A stretch of 64,000 bases of DNA from Macrothele yani (GCA_039090855.1 CM077006.1:49237336-49301335), one strand, 5' to 3'; shown: positions 1 to 11,256, counted from the first letter of the stretch. The notes: generated by a model from the sequence alone, not told the origin. Numbers and translations: made by a program.

Positions 1-625
1 AAGGAACCCTACTGAAAGTGAACGAAATGGGGTCAAAGGTCAGGACATAGGAGCGGGGTCCATTCAACTGCTCTTATGCGTCACAACTAAAGTAAAAAGT
101 GTTCGATTTCGATGAAAATTTAGTATATGATAGGGGACCACCTGGGGACAAACCCTGTTGAAAATGGGCGAAATGGGTCAAAGGTCAGGACATAGGAGCG
201 GAATCACTTCCATCGCCATTATGCGTCATAACTTACGTAAAAATGCTTCGATTTGGATGAAATGTTAGTATATTGTAGGGGCCTCCCTGGGGATAAATCT
301 TATTGAAAATAGGCGAAATGGGGTCAAAGGTTAGGACACAGAAGCGGGATCAATTCCATAGCCCTTATGCATTATAACTTATGTAAAAATGCTTCGATTG
401 CGGTAAAACTTTATCATGTTATTTGGGAGGTATACCGAACCGATTATGTTGAATATCATCGAAATGGGATCAAAGGTTAGGGCACAGGACCGAGATTTAT
501 TTCACAGCCATTATTCTCATAACTTGAATGATAACTTGAGTAATGATTCCTGGTATGTTGGAAAGCGTATTATAATCAATGCATTGCATGATATTACTAA
601 CTTGTTAAACAATAATTACGGAAAT
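1..625 (+). repeat. Dispersed repeat R1 with ~145-bp internal tandem units
   Basis: Four diverged units with a period of about 145 bp are visible. Each holds a core like GAAATGGGGTCAAAGGTCAG followed by a GCGTCATAACTT-like stretch (cores near 30, 175, 320 and 467). The last unit runs into a terminal segment with GTTGGAAAGCGTAT and CAATGCATTGCATGAT. The same arrangement recurs at 21709-22284 and 38936-39836. The 90-residue ORF here is just the repeat read through. The class is unknown, and the copy is cut by the window edge. Confidence 0.75.
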
Positions 626-1662
626 GGTGTCTTTTCGATATATTTTCTTAGATATCGTGCAGAGGATTCCCTCCATTTCACAGAATAGTACAGAAAAAAA
701 TGTAATAAAAATTCATTTTGTATAACAAAATTTTTGTGAATTCCAGAAATTCACATAGAGTTATCCAAGTTCTTAAAAATCTTAGATGGTTGCATTCGCC
801 GTGTGTTCTAACTGCTTAATTTGGGAGGGGGGGATAAAGGGGGGCTCAAAGAAAAGTAACCCACCCGCACCTGGTGAGACCACCCATTTTTGCTGGTGGC
901 GGACATCAAAACCGCATCCGTCGGCTCTGGTGCCGAATGCTTTCCCAATTAATCTACACCGACAGAATTTACAGATGCAACTTTGCCGTTTTGACATGTG
1001 CTTTACTTCTGTAGTACGTCACAAAAAGAAAAGATTTTCCTCTCAGAAAGTACGCAGGAAGCGGAGAAATTTTACCTGACACTACAAAACGTAGCCACAC
1101 TCTCAGTAAAAAGCCACACTCCCAGTAAAAACATGCACCATTAAAAGATATTTTATTATCCTGCGCAGCATGAAGTCTTGGATAAAGTGAGCTATGATCG
1201 AGGAAAGATTAGACGGTCTGTCTATAATGAGCGCCCATCGAAGTAGGGTGTTCAGAAATGGAAATTTTATAAGAAAAGTTGTCGACCGATTCGGACAAAG
1301 CAATAGAAGATTGCAATTTTTATGTTCTTCCATTCAAGAGGGGCACCACCTTAATCTTTGCTGCATTTATGAAATAGCTAATTAAATTTGGTCATTTTGT
1401 GGCTCCTCAACAATTTATATGTAAACCAGGTACTTAAAAAATATATCAAAGTTGTTTTTGAGTTACATTTTATATATGAGGCTAGTTGCTCAGTGACTTT
1501 AAAAACAGTACGGTAAATAATGAAAAAAAGCAACTTTCGCATATGAAAAGTTAAAAAAGGTTACTAATTTGCCAGTTACTCCACCTTGCATTAAAAATCA
1601 ATGACCAACACATGTATCAGATAAAAAAAAAAAAAAACCCTGCTTAAATGAATTTCAGATTA
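626..1662. other. No recognisable gene
   Basis: Only short ORFs overlapping on both strands, a G-run near 824-830 and an A-run at 1624-1637 are visible. I see no transposase, tRNA or conserved motif. Confidence 0.5.
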
Positions 1663-1958
1663 GACCATATGTAGAGGATTTATCCCAGATCTTAAACAGC
1701 CCTAAGAAGTAGGAAGAGAGAAGATTTGGGCTAGAGTGCCCGACATAAAAGTCACACGGAAGCGAGGTAGAAAGGAGGGGGAGGGGGACGACATTATTTA
1801 TAACCGTGGGGCCAGTACCCGGTGTCCGACGTCTTAACGTGCCCATCCGACGCATGGCGGATATTTAGTGGTTCGAGCGTTCGTACCTGCCTGGGATCGA
1901 ACCTGAAACTTCTCCGTAGCAGTCACCAAAGTTGACCACCAGGCCATTCGTGGCCCGT
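1663..1958 (-). repeat. tRNA-derived SINE remnant (family 2)
   Basis: On the minus strand the right end reads like a tRNA: GGCCTGGTGGTCAAC resembles an A box and, about 40 bases on, GGTTCGATCCC resembles a B box. The distal part (CTTAACGTGCCCATCCGACG on the plus strand) is shared with 36190-36245, which supports a dispersed family. It is diverged and I see no clear target duplication. Confidence 0.55.
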
Positions 1959-2204
1959 TTATATGAATTTATTTCAGAGGCACCTTTATTATTCATTACA
2001 AAAAATATTCGCTATGCAAAAATATGTGAACCGCCTTTTAATTGAATTTTATTTTATCGTTTTCGGATAAAGTTTTTATAAGAATCACAGCATAACTGCC
2101 CTCTCCCCAGAAAGACAATAGTAGATTTTAACACTTTTGCTCTCTTTCCTTCTATTTTTGAACTTTCAAATTCATATTATGGGCTTTTTTCTCAAGCAAA
2201 TATA

Positions 2205-3423
2205 CACTTGAGTCTCATTATTGTGACCACTTCCTACTTTTGACGTCAACAGCGCGTAGCCAATGAAAGAAGGCACGTGTCGTGAGCTGGGTTGGAGGGT
2301 ATATAAGGTGTGCTGTAGGCATTCTGAAAACATATCACTCGTTGCTGTCATGGATAAAAAGAGCAATTTATGAGATTTGCAAAAAGGAATGATTATCGTC
2401 TTTCGGGTCAAGGGTGGCAGTATTTCTGAAAGAGCGCAGTTTGTGAACTGTTCGCATGCTGCTGTGGTTAAAGAGTATCGTGGTTGGAGAAATGGCACCA
2501 TTGTGAATAAGCGACGTGCAAACTGCGGAGCACCACGTACCACTGATGTGAGAGATGAACGTCGGCTGCGAAGGTTCGTGAGGGCAGATCGACACGCTAC
2601 AGTGCATCAACAACTCACTGGCCGAATGAGCCAGGGGCTACCGGAAGTGTGTCTAAAACAACAGTTCAGCGAGTCCAGGTGCATATGGGACTACGGTGCA
2701 GACAGATGGCCACTGCACCTATGCTAACGAAGGTACATCGGCACAAAAGGCTTACATTTGCACGGCAGTATCGGCATTGGACATCGGCTGTTTTGCAAAG
2801 TATTGCTTTCTCCGAGGAGTCACGTTTTCTGCTTCATCGAACTGATGAACGTTGGCGTATAAGGCGAGAAACATCGGAGAACAAACACTCTTCAACCATT
2901 GCTGTAGGAACACAAGCTGGTGGGAGCAGCTTTATGGTCTGGAGAGTTCTTTCGTGTCATTCTCTGGGTCCACTCATACCTGTGGAAGGCATTATGGACT
3001 GAATTCGTTATGAATCCATCCTTGCAGACCACGTACACCCATACATACTGATTGTCTTCCCTGGAGCGGATGGTATCTTCCAGAACGACAATGCGACGTG
3101 TTACACAGATAGAAATGTCCGAGAGTGGTTGGAAGAGCACGATGAAGACTTCAAAGTACATCCCTGGCCCTCTAATTCCCCAGACTTAAACCAAATTGAG
3201 CATCTGTGGGACCACCTCGATCGTATTGTTCGTTCTATGAATCCTCCAGCACGTACCCTCCAGCAGCTATCAGATGCACAGCAGTCAGCATGGCTCTACA
3301 TGCCTGTGAGCACCTTCCAGCACCTTATTGAGTCATTCCCAGCCCGTCTAGCTGCTGTCCGCGCTGCACACGGCGGCTACTCTGGATATTAACTGGTGGT
3401 CACAATAATGCGACTCAACCGTG
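2205..3423 (+). mobile_element. Tc1-like DNA transposon (element A)
   Basis: Inverted ends share CATTATTGTGACCAC and begin CAC next to a TA dinucleotide on each side (2203-2204 and 3424-3425), the Tc1/mariner target signature. At 1219 bp it has the size of a minimal autonomous element and carries one transposase gene on the plus strand. Confidence 0.88.
2377..3392 (+). pseudogene. Tc1-family transposase, decayed
   Basis: The protein is broken into three frames. The N-terminal helix-turn-helix half (from 2377) passes by frameshift near 2650-2727 into the catalytic half, which has a stop at 3000. Catalytic landmarks of the DDE fold are visible: FSEESRF, where the family has SDESRF, so the first Asp appears as Glu; QNDNA for the second Asp; and SPDLNQIEHLW for the third acidic residue. 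It acted by cutting and pasting its own element in the nucleus. The first-residue change plus frameshifts make it inactive. Confidence 0.85.
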
Positions 3424-3425
3424 TA

Positions 3426-3548
3426 TTTCTTGAAGATAGTAATTTTTATTTACAATAGTCTAGCATTTTTTTGAAGATAGTAATTTTTATTTACAATAGT
3501 CTAGCATTTTTTTGAAGATAGTAATTTTTATTTACAATAGTCTAGCAT
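3426..3548. repeat. 41-bp tandem repeat, three copies
   Basis: Three nearly identical 41-bp units containing GAAGATAGTAATTTTTATTT and ending AGTCTAGCAT lie directly against the right TA duplication of element A. It is a short minisatellite with no coding meaning. Confidence 0.9.
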
Positions 3549-5797
3549 GTGTTGTTTATGGACGACAGTTTTTACGTAACGACTTAATTAAAATATGAGA
3601 TTTACTTTCTATGACGCGCAATAAAATTTTGCTCCAAGGCCACGCAGTTAAATTCTGCACCGGGTCCCACAAAATTACTCGGCCTTGGTGCGGGTATTTC
3701 CAAGTTTTAGCTTACATGCGAGTACATGCTATAAATTTCTTCACTGTTTGAAATTGTATTTCTCGGCCATTTATTTGTGTTATGAAAGCCTCTTTCATCT
3801 AAGAAAACACAATTCTCTCACCTTGATGAACATACAGAAAATCCGTTCAGTAACCGAGTTTCGGTGTGAGAGATTAAGAAATCGCTAATACACAGAGCTT
3901 GACAAGCAGTATTGTAACGAAATTTGTATTTTATATGTTACGATAACAATCATCTTTATTTCCCGAGAATTTTACAAGCTGCTTGGTTTTTCAAAGCGGT
4001 AAAGATCAGTTGTTAGCATCCTGTTCAGATGAGGAGCGATAATTAGTCGCCATTATTCACAGACACAGTCTCAGAAATAAACGCAACCCCCACTGCAGGA
4101 CTTATTAAGCAAATTAATTACCTCCGAAATTATTTAGCAAATTGTATCCTGGAGCCTTTCCAGTTACCCAAGTCACGTGAACACGCTGACGGAATTGGAA
4201 AGCAGGCTTTGCTTCCGTTCGCTCATGTATCGCCGTCTCCCGATTCTTAATGGAATTCTTAGGGCTCTCGGATGAGGAATTTTTATTCTTTGCTACTGGT
4301 TGTCGGCATCGGAAACATGCGGTTTTTCCGACTTTCTCCGAGTGTAGCACCACTACTACTTCTACTATCCACGTTCGATCTGTTCTTTCTCTCTGCTTCT
4401 TATCGCTTTAAGTCTTACATGGAGTTCACGTGTTGAGTGAATGACCTGACCATTGGCTGGCACTTGTAGGCTAGCCAAAGAATCGATCGCTGGCTGAATG
4501 GCTGCTTGCTTGGCTGTCTTTAGCCCGGAGGAATGTTCCTCCAAAAAGAGAGGAGAGCAAGAAAGAGAGTAAGAGATGTCTAATCGACTCTCCACTGAGC
4601 CCGCTTCGCAGACGGCAGCGCCGCATTGCTTCCTAAACAGCACATCCTCATATTTTTAGGAGAATTTTGCTGCAGTTCTAGTTAATGTAATAAGATCGAA
4701 GGGAAAATGAACTCCTTTATCTAAGAGGTGGAGCTTCCTCGATCCGGAAAGTTACCAAGCTCTTCCTAATAAACGGAATGAAAGGCGGAAATATAACAAA
4801 ACTAGTTAGAGATGAAATATTACGAGTGATGCATCAGCTAGCGAGTTCGAAAGGGAATTTAATCGGCTGGCGATCGGTCTTCGCAGACTAAATATTTTCT
4901 CGCTTGGATCATTAATCTCTTTGTAGAACAAATTCTTGGTTTTATAACCGTCATGATTCAACAAGAATTCTTAACAACTGCTGGTGAATTATTGAATGCT
5001 TAGGATGACTGCTCATTAATTGTGACGAGAAACCATTACTTTTTAAATTACCAACCACAAAAATATACATATTATAAAGAGACGCGACGTATTAAAAATA
5101 CGCAGAACTCTAAGCTTTCTCGAAGCTGTCGTAGATAGAGCTTCGAGTGCATATACTGTTTCCGACAATGAGTTTGTCAGAATCACGGTGGATGGGATGG
5201 CTCATCAATACTTAAATAGCATTTATGTATTTCTTTCAGTTTATCTATTATTCAAATTTGTATTAGAGTACGTATTTTTGTACGTGTGTTTAAGTAACAG
5301 CAGTATAAGGCACCTTGTGAGAGAACGGACACTTTATTCTTATAAAACACTGCCCACCATTTGGTAAGACTCTTCTTAAAAGACGCCACGTTTGTTTGTA
5401 CGTTTCGAGAGAGTTGTCGTCAAATACAATGGTGATGTTCGTTTAGCCTCCCACATGCTTGGAGGCGGAACCGAAATAACATTCGTTACGAGCTGTCAAA
5501 GATCCAAGTCCCCGACGATGAGGGGTCAAGAATGAAAATGGCAAACACATAAAGACACAGACGGAGGCCGCATGAGATAGAGAAAGACGCCTTTTTTATG
5601 TTCCACGAATGGTAACCCGTAAATCGAAATGTAAATATATTGTATATAGATAGTATAAATGTGATAAGAACGTTAGATAAAAAGGACGATACAGCAGTTG
5701 CTTTAGGGTGTGTGTGCGTTCGTGGAGATCTTCGATAAGCTAGATTATACGACAGATAATTAAGGACTAAGTAAATGTTCTATCGTGCTTACGTTGA
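3549..5797. other. No recognisable gene
   Basis: About 2.2 kb with only short ORFs. Two minus-strand frames (4114-4353, 4365-4643) lack family motifs or repeats and I do not call them genes. I saw no tRNA, terminal repeat or transposase motif. Confidence 0.5.
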
Positions 5798-6499
5798 CTT
5801 TCTATGTTGATTTCCGCCGTCTTTACACGATCTTATTCAAATAACACATTTGACTGTTTAGATGATTTGTTGTGATGAAGTTAATTATTAAATTCATATA
5901 GTAAACATTAGAACTTTCGGGCCCGCAAAGGACCCATCTTCAGATGTTATTAGGAGAATGGAACTGAGTATGATTTTAATACAATAATGATATGTGATTT
6001 TCTTGATGTTGTCACATGCTCGTGATGGACATCATATCTTATGAATGGTTTGTTAACATCGATAAATATATTACATGTCAAGCAACGTATTAAAAACTAT
6101 GTATAAAGGAAATAATTGGTGTAAGTCTGTATATGTTATAACACATTAAGCACCGTTTTCCAAGGTAAAGGGATGTGACAAGGAGTATCATCATTGCAAC
6201 ATATTTCACCATATTTGTGAATAAACAGACTTTCCATTAGGAGGATTGATGCTTTTGAGTAGAGCGTGGCGAGGATGTTGGCTTCGCTCCAACATGGGTA
6301 ATGAGATCCGTTGTATGATAGCCTTGATATGGAAGTCCTTGATGAGTTTGTCCTTATGTTATATTGGTGCTCTTTTAAACGAGTTTTTAATGAGCGAAGT
6401 ATAGATCCAACATATATACGATCTTCATCTTGAATGTCTATTGTCTAATCTGTTATTTGAATAAGATCGTGTAAAGACGGCGGAAATCAACATAGAAAG
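5798..6499 (-). mobile_element. Penelope-like retroelement, 5'-truncated
   Basis: A perfect 49-bp inverted repeat bounds the segment (5798-5846 and 6451-6499). Inside, on the minus strand, is the C-terminal endonuclease of a Penelope-like element followed by an untranslated tail. The tail contains a CTGAAGATG...GGGCCCGAAAG motif (minus strand, about 5905-5945), resembling the hammerhead-type motif known from terminal repeats of this class. The reverse transcriptase is missing. Inverted terminal copies plus 5' truncation are common for Penelope insertions. Confidence 0.75.
6136..6447 (-). pseudogene. GIY-YIG endonuclease domain of a Penelope-like element (partial)
   Basis: Minus-strand translation gives IYVGSILRSLKTRLKEH, then NGSHYPCWSEANILA and SILLMESLFIHKY, ending at a stop at 6136-6138. 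This matches the order of the Penelope GIY-YIG nuclease: the YVG core, the RSLKTRLKEH helix with its Arg, and the late Glu in the MESL stretch. In the family this domain nicks target DNA for reverse transcription. A stop lies just upstream near the right inverted arm, so only about 100 residues remain. Confidence 0.75.
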
Positions 6500-7407
6500 A
6501 TAATTAAGGTATTATGAGTAACGTGTAAAAACGCTCAGTACTATATTTTGGATTTCATCTACTGTGCTGGACCAATAAAAGGTTATCGTAAGTTTGACTT
6601 CGGTATATGTTTTGTCTGGCCGTAAAATCTTAATTTGAGCTGTCCCGTGAAACTATTGCATCGCATTCTCATTTAGTTCAACATTTCCTTAGTCATTGTT
6701 TCAGACATAACGTAACACCAATCTCGCAAACGAAAAAGGGTTACGTTATAATGCATAGCAACAAAAATGTTCACGATCGGATTTTTCAGACATGGTACTA
6801 AGAAAATATGCATGATGAAAGATACCAGTCATCGAAGCACGCACTACCATTGATTGCAAATCAAATGATGACCCATAGTACTGCTTCATCTTCAGGTGAA
6901 ACTTTCGTTATTTTTCTCTAAAATAGCTTATTGGGTATCTGTTTGCCTGGAGATTATGAAACGTATATTTACACTTGACGCTGAACAGTGAATTAAAAAA
7001 AAAACATGTACTTACTTTGACCACCGTTTGGGGGGAGACCTCCCTCCCCACAATCACAGCACAATGTAACGTGATCTTCAAAAATTAAATCTGGCAACGA
7101 AACGTAAAAATCAGGTCATACTCTGCGAACGCCACCTGCTCATATTCCTGTAAAGAAAAAGTAACCATTAAGAACACAGATGTTACTGATCACACACATA
7201 TGCTGTATATGCAAATAATTTATATCCATTATTCCTTTTTACAGCAACACTTTTTAAGGAACAGTTTATATTTAGTATAAAAACGATTTTGAATTGCTCA
7301 AATCTTCCTGTTTCCTAACAAAGTAAAGGATTTTCCAATTAAAAAAAATAGGTGTAAGGTAATTAATGCCTCATTTCTCTTTTCGCGAGGCATTAATATA
7401 AAACACC
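6500..7407. other. No recognisable gene
   Basis: AT-rich sequence with no ORF of note and no terminal repeats found by eye. Confidence 0.45.
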
Positions 7408-7935
7408 TGTAACGTACCAGGAGATGTGACGTACCTGCCCGAAGGACGCACACGACATAAAGGCAGATAGGAATCAGAATAAAATGTCCGCCTAGCTCAA
7501 TTGGTAAGAGTGACTTATTCCGGAATGAGGGGATCCGGGTTCGAATCCTGGCGTGGACAGAAATGACGGAGAAATATTATTCATTATAATGGCGCCCGAA
7601 CTATCCGGATAACCCGACCGTTCAAAATCTCGCATTGGTGTGATGTTATTTCCACACCGCGAGATAGGAAAAATCAGAGAATTCCTTCTCCAGCACTTCA
7701 AAAAAAAAAAAAAAAAAAAAAAAAAAGGGGGTGGAGATGATGTAACGTGTACCAGGAGATGTGACGTACCTGCCAGCAGGACGCACACGACATAAAGGCA
7801 GATAGTAGTCAGAACAAACGTCCGCGTAGCTCAATTGGTAGAGCAACTTATTCCGGAATGAGGGGACCCGGGTTCGAATCCTGGCGCGGATAGAAATGAC
7901 GGAGAAATTTACTTCGTTATACACCAATCTCCAGT
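7408..7935 (+). repeat. Tandem pair of tRNA-headed repeat units (SINE-like)
   Basis: Two units about 333 bp apart each start with ACCAGGAGATGTGACGTACC, continue through GACATAAAGGCAGATAG and hold a tRNA-like block followed by AAATGACGGAGAAAT. The first unit ends in a long A-run (7700-7726) before the second begins. Head-to-tail copies and the A-rich tail suggest a retroposed SINE that was duplicated. The short ORFs on the minus strand here are read-through. Confidence 0.7.
7821..7890 (+). ncRNA. tRNA-like block of the repeat (second copy; first at 7486-7558)
   Basis: A 7-bp acceptor-type pairing is possible (TCCGCGT with GCGCGGA). There is also a D-arm TAGCTCAATTGGTAGAGC (A box) and a T-arm with CCGGG/CCTGG around TTCGAAT (B box). 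The anticodon region does not make a clean 5-bp stem with a 7-base loop; instead CTTATTCC/GGAATGAG folds on itself. I read it as a tRNA-derived pol III head rather than a working tRNA. Confidence 0.55.
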
Positions 7936-8151
7936 CCTATGGACTCATAAATTCTCTCCGTACCACATCGAAAGGGTGAGGGTTTGTCGACCCCTGTTCC
8001 CAATTCCCCCCTTCAGAAATTAAATGATTTTCCGAAAGAAAAAAATAAATGAAAAGCCAATAATTTCTGATTCTTCTTTTCATTACGGTACTAAGATAAA
8101 TTTCGAACATTGGTTTTTGCGAGACACAGATTCTTATTCTAATGATACATA

Positions 8152-8290
8152 CAGTAGTGGCCAAACTTGTGGAAACCTATTAGAAAAAGTGTATTTTTGA
8201 GGTTTGATGGCTCATAACACCACATTTTTTTGAAGTAATACCATAAAAGTATATATCAATGGAAAGATAATTTCATCCAACATGTAATGC
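8152..8290 (+). repeat. Left terminal inverted repeat of the Tc1 frame
   Basis: Begins CAGTAGTGGCCA after TA. The inner part (ATATATCAATGGAAAGATAA, then TGTAATGCAA) is mirrored in the right end, so the repeat is long with a diverged middle, as in IR/DR-type Tc1 elements. Confidence 0.8.
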
Positions 8291-8626
8291 AACAATGTTT
8301 GTTCAATTATCAGTATTCTATGAAACGTTATAGCCAAATAACCAGAAAGAGGAAGCACAACTTGATTAGGTTGATATGAAGTAGCTTTCCTTTATTTGAA
8401 TGTAGCCAATGAGCATTTAGAGAGTCAATCAGGTGTCATCTTCTTTTGGCAATGAGCTAATCAGGTCACAGTAGGATTCAGCTATTGATGTCATGTATTG
8501 GAGAGAAGAGGAAGACATTTGTCAGTGTGTTATGTGGTTGCTATCAAGTTGTTTGGTTTTTTTTTGTGTGTGTGTGTGTGTGTTCTTTCATTTAGTGATC
8601 TTGTAAAACGTAACAAAATTAAATAA

Positions 8627-9221
8627 ATGGAGCAAAGAGTTCACTGGTCACCCAGAAAGCGATCTGAAATAGTACTATTAAGTGAACAAGGCTTCAGTTA
8701 TGAAGAAATTAGAAGACAAATTGGTGGAAACTTAACCAAAGGTGGCATTTCTAAATTTTTGAAGAGGTATAAGAAGACTCAGTCACTACAAAACCAGACT
8801 GGTAAAGGCAGGAAAAGGTGCACAACAGGAAGTGATGATAGAAGAATTATGAAACTGTGCCTAGGTGACAGAAGAAAATCATCTGTGTGTATACAAGATA
8901 AAATGGCGCAATGCAATGTGAAGTTGAGTGCAAGGACTGCTCGGCACAGACTGCAGGAATTTGGTCTAAAGGCTAGAATTCCACGAAAAAAGTCATTTTT
9001 ATCTCTCAAACAAAGGTTGAAAAAGATTAAACTGGGCAAAAACCCATGTTAAATGGACAGCGGAACAACCGGACCGGACAGCGTTATGTGGATTGATGAG
9101 ACCAAAATCTCCCTGTTTGGTAGTGATGGCATTAAATACGTAAGAAAAAGAATCGGAGAAGATTTGCTTCCTGATTGCATTACATGTACCGTGAAACACC
9201 CAGTTAGTGTTCTGATCTGGG
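8627..9221 (+). pseudogene. Tc1 transposase, 5' part
   Basis: The first 141 codons give the N-terminal DNA-binding half (paired helix-turn-helix, SYEEIRRQIGGNLTKGGIS, then SARTARHRLQEFGLKAR). Frameshifts near 9030-9060 and 9085-9095 lead into the catalytic half, where WIDETKISLFGSDG shows the first Asp and PDCITCTVKHPVSVLIW the following strand. The similarity stops at 9221, exactly where the viral segment begins. About 100 residues, including the second catalytic Asp, are absent from the composite. Confidence 0.85.
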
Positions 9222-9702
9222 AGTAGTATATAGGGGGCACTATGGCACACCCCAAAATCACATAAAAACCTCAAAATCAGGCATTTTTTGATTTTTCAGA
9301 CCTCAATAATCACGAACATTTTTGACTATTTTATGATCAAAAACACCTTATTTTCATTAAAAATCATTGATTTTTGGGCATAAAATAGTCAAAAACATCA
9401 GATTTTTGAAAATTGAAGTTTTTACTCTGTTTTTTCATAAAAACAGACATCATAAAAACACGCATTTTTGATGATATTTGACGACTTTTTTGAACAATTG
9501 CAATCATTTTGAGCTTTGAATAGCTTTGAATAGCTTTGATTTTAAAAGTGATGAAATGATGGATTTAGTGATGAAAATCAATAGAAAAGTTGTAAAACAA
9601 ACTACTTTGCAAAGTCCTTTTTAAAAATGCATTAAAAAAAGGGGTACCCAAAATGGATACCCCTTATAGAAAGATTAAAAATTGTTGAAGATTAAAAAAT
9701 AT
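9222..9702. other. Left terminal non-coding region of the viral insert
   Basis: The junction reads AGTAGTATATAGGGGG; Polinton ends are known to begin 5'-AG. It is AT-rich with many TTTTTGA/TCAAAAA words and a perfect 17-bp inverted repeat (9319-9335 and 9379-9395). Near 9516-9540 a 12-bp word GAATAGCTTTGA is repeated. It has no ORF and probably holds the end and regulatory sequence of the virus. No matching copy exists at the right border, which is truncated. Confidence 0.5.
9641..9663 (-). terminator. Hairpin downstream of the repeat-protein gene
   Basis: GGGGTACCC and GGATACCCC form a stem of about nine pairs with one mismatch and a short loop, roughly 40 bases past the stop of the minus-strand gene ending at 9703. 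Its position suggests a 3'-end processing or termination hairpin, as known in some large DNA viruses. That role is an inference. Confidence 0.4.
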
Positions 9703-10314
9703 TTAAATTTTATGACATATCTTTGCAAGTAAATACACAACAAGTTTTTTATAGTTTACATTTATAAAATCATCAGAGAATTTTCTGTTGATAACAATAT
9801 CACACCAGTTAATTTTATCTTTATATTTCATAATGAAATATTCTGTTAATTCTTGGTTTCTTGTAACTTCTTTCCAATCAATAAAATCACTAAGAAAATC
9901 TATAGTTTCTTCACTTAATTTTTGTTTTATTGGAATTATTGACATGTCTAAGAATCGAAAGTTTTCTTTTATAAAATCATTACTTAATTTTTGATACATA
10001 GAAATTCTTCTCATATCTAATTTATCAATATTCATTAATATAAAACTCTCAGAAAGTGTTTGATATTGAGAAATCAAAGACCAGTTTAATTTATTGTTAT
10101 TCATAAAATGTTCAGAAAGAATCTGATATTGAGAAATTTTATCCCAGTTCACTTTATCATGAAATTCTGAAATAAAATCTTCAGATAATTTTTGATATTC
10201 TGATATTAAATCCCAATTTACTGCATCTTTTACACTTCTAATTATATCTTCTGAAAGTTCATTATCTTTAGAAAATGAATCCCAATTAATATTGTTCCTA
10301 ATTAACCTATCCAT
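9703..10314 (-). CDS. Repeat protein with W-x-x-IS-x-Y-Q-x-LSE-x-FI units
   Basis: A 203-residue ORF made almost wholly of about eight 22-24-residue units of the type NWDLISEYQKLSEDFI. Such W/IS/Q/LSE repeats are known from large DNA viruses and related elements, where function is mostly unknown. There is no signal peptide or membrane segment. It is the last gene toward the left border and exists once only, because the right arm stops before it. The start has ATATAAATG, a weaker form of the start context of the other viral genes. It lies 17 bases after the fibre-like gene, and the ORF is intact. Confidence 0.7.
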   Translation of the reverse strand: MDRLIRNNINWDSFSKDNELSEDIIRSVKDAVNWDLISEYQKLSEDFISEFHDKVNWDKISQYQILSEHFMNNNKLNWSLISQYQTLSESFILMNIDKLDMRRISMYQKLSNDFIKENFRFLDMSIIPIKQKLSEETIDFLSDFIDWKEVTRNQELTEYFIMKYKDKINWCDIVINRKFSDDFINVNYKKLVVYLLAKICHKI

Positions 10315-10331
10315 TTATATAGAATGAATTT

Positions 10332-11252
10332 TTATAAATGGAATGTTATTTTTTCAATTTCTAAGTAAGGTTTAAAAATGTTTAATTCTAAATAAGACAT
10401 GACTTGTATGCTTAATTCATCATTCTTTTTTCCTGATGCAAAGAGTATTAAAGGTTTATCTGTGTAGGCATCACTATTAAATAATATATTCTCCCCAAGT
10501 GTAATTAAAACTTCTGATTTCCCATTAGTATAATTAGGACGTAAATAAAATGTAATTTTCATATCCATATTTTCACTCAGTTTCATATTTCTGTCAAGGA
10601 GATTGCTACTAAATTTCATAAAAACGACTGTTTCCCAGTAACGCATAGCACCAAGAGTATTAAATGCTTTTTTATCTTCTTGAATTGTTGCATAACATTT
10701 TTGATTATCCACGTAATTTTTATTAACTGCGTCGTACATATCCTGAGGAGATGGAATATTCACTAGTCTTTTATTTTGAACATCAAACTTTTCATCTTTT
10801 AAAATTAAAACATTGTTTTCTAAATACCTCTTATTCACTGCATTCTTATCTGCTGTAGGATCAGCAACATTTCCTATTCTTTTACCTTTTGCATTAATTA
10901 CATTCCCATCTTGAATATGTAAATATTTTTGATCCAAATTACTTAATTCACCTTTAAGTACAGCATCTAAATCTCTTATTCTTACAGCAGTTTCTTGAAC
11001 AAAATCTGAAAAACTACCATTAATATTTTTTTCTATTTCACTTTTAACTTCCAGATTATTCTCTCTCATTTGTTTTAAAACATATTCTCTTGTAGTAACA
11101 TCATGATCATCTATAGGTTCTTTACAATTTTTTAAATTTTTTTCTTCCATATCATAATTACCATCATCTGTTAATTTAAATCCATTTCCAGGAGGTCCAG
11201 ATGGTCCAATTCCAAATTCTTCATAAGACGAACCAAAAGGGTACCAATTCAT
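10332..11252 (-). CDS. Fibre-like structural protein (left arm, complete)
   Basis: A 306-residue intact ORF. Residues about 14-35 read SGPPGNGFKLTDDGNYD. Three shaft-like repeats follow with the pattern K-x-L/I-x-N-x-x-x-P...D/NAVNKxY (ends TTREYV, NAVNKRYL and DAVNKNYV). A C-terminal domain of about 90 residues, rich in beta-type sequence, closes the protein. The layout (short N-terminal anchor, repeated shaft, head) is what trimeric virus fibres show, so I infer a host-attachment spike. It starts at GATTAAATAAATG, five bases after the capsid gene frame. Confidence 0.65.
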   Translation of the reverse strand: MNWYPFGSSYEEFGIGPSGPPGNGFKLTDDGNYDMEEKNLKNCKEPIDDHDVTTREYVLKQMRENNLEVKSEIEKNINGSFSDFVQETAVRIRDLDAVLKGELSNLDQKYLHIQDGNVINAKGKRIGNVADPTADKNAVNKRYLENNVLILKDEKFDVQNKRLVNIPSPQDMYDAVNKNYVDNQKCYATIQEDKKAFNTLGAMRYWETVVFMKFSSNLLDRNMKLSENMDMKITFYLRPNYTNGKSEVLITLGENILFNSDAYTDKPLILFASGKKNDELSIQVMSYLELNIFKPYLEIEKITFHL

Positions 11253-11256
11253 TTAT

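Noticed and set aside
7486..7890. Two functional tRNA genes
   Set aside because: The acceptor, D and T arms look good but the anticodon arm is poor, and both blocks sit in identical duplicated repeat units with an A-rich tail, so a SINE-like origin is more likely.
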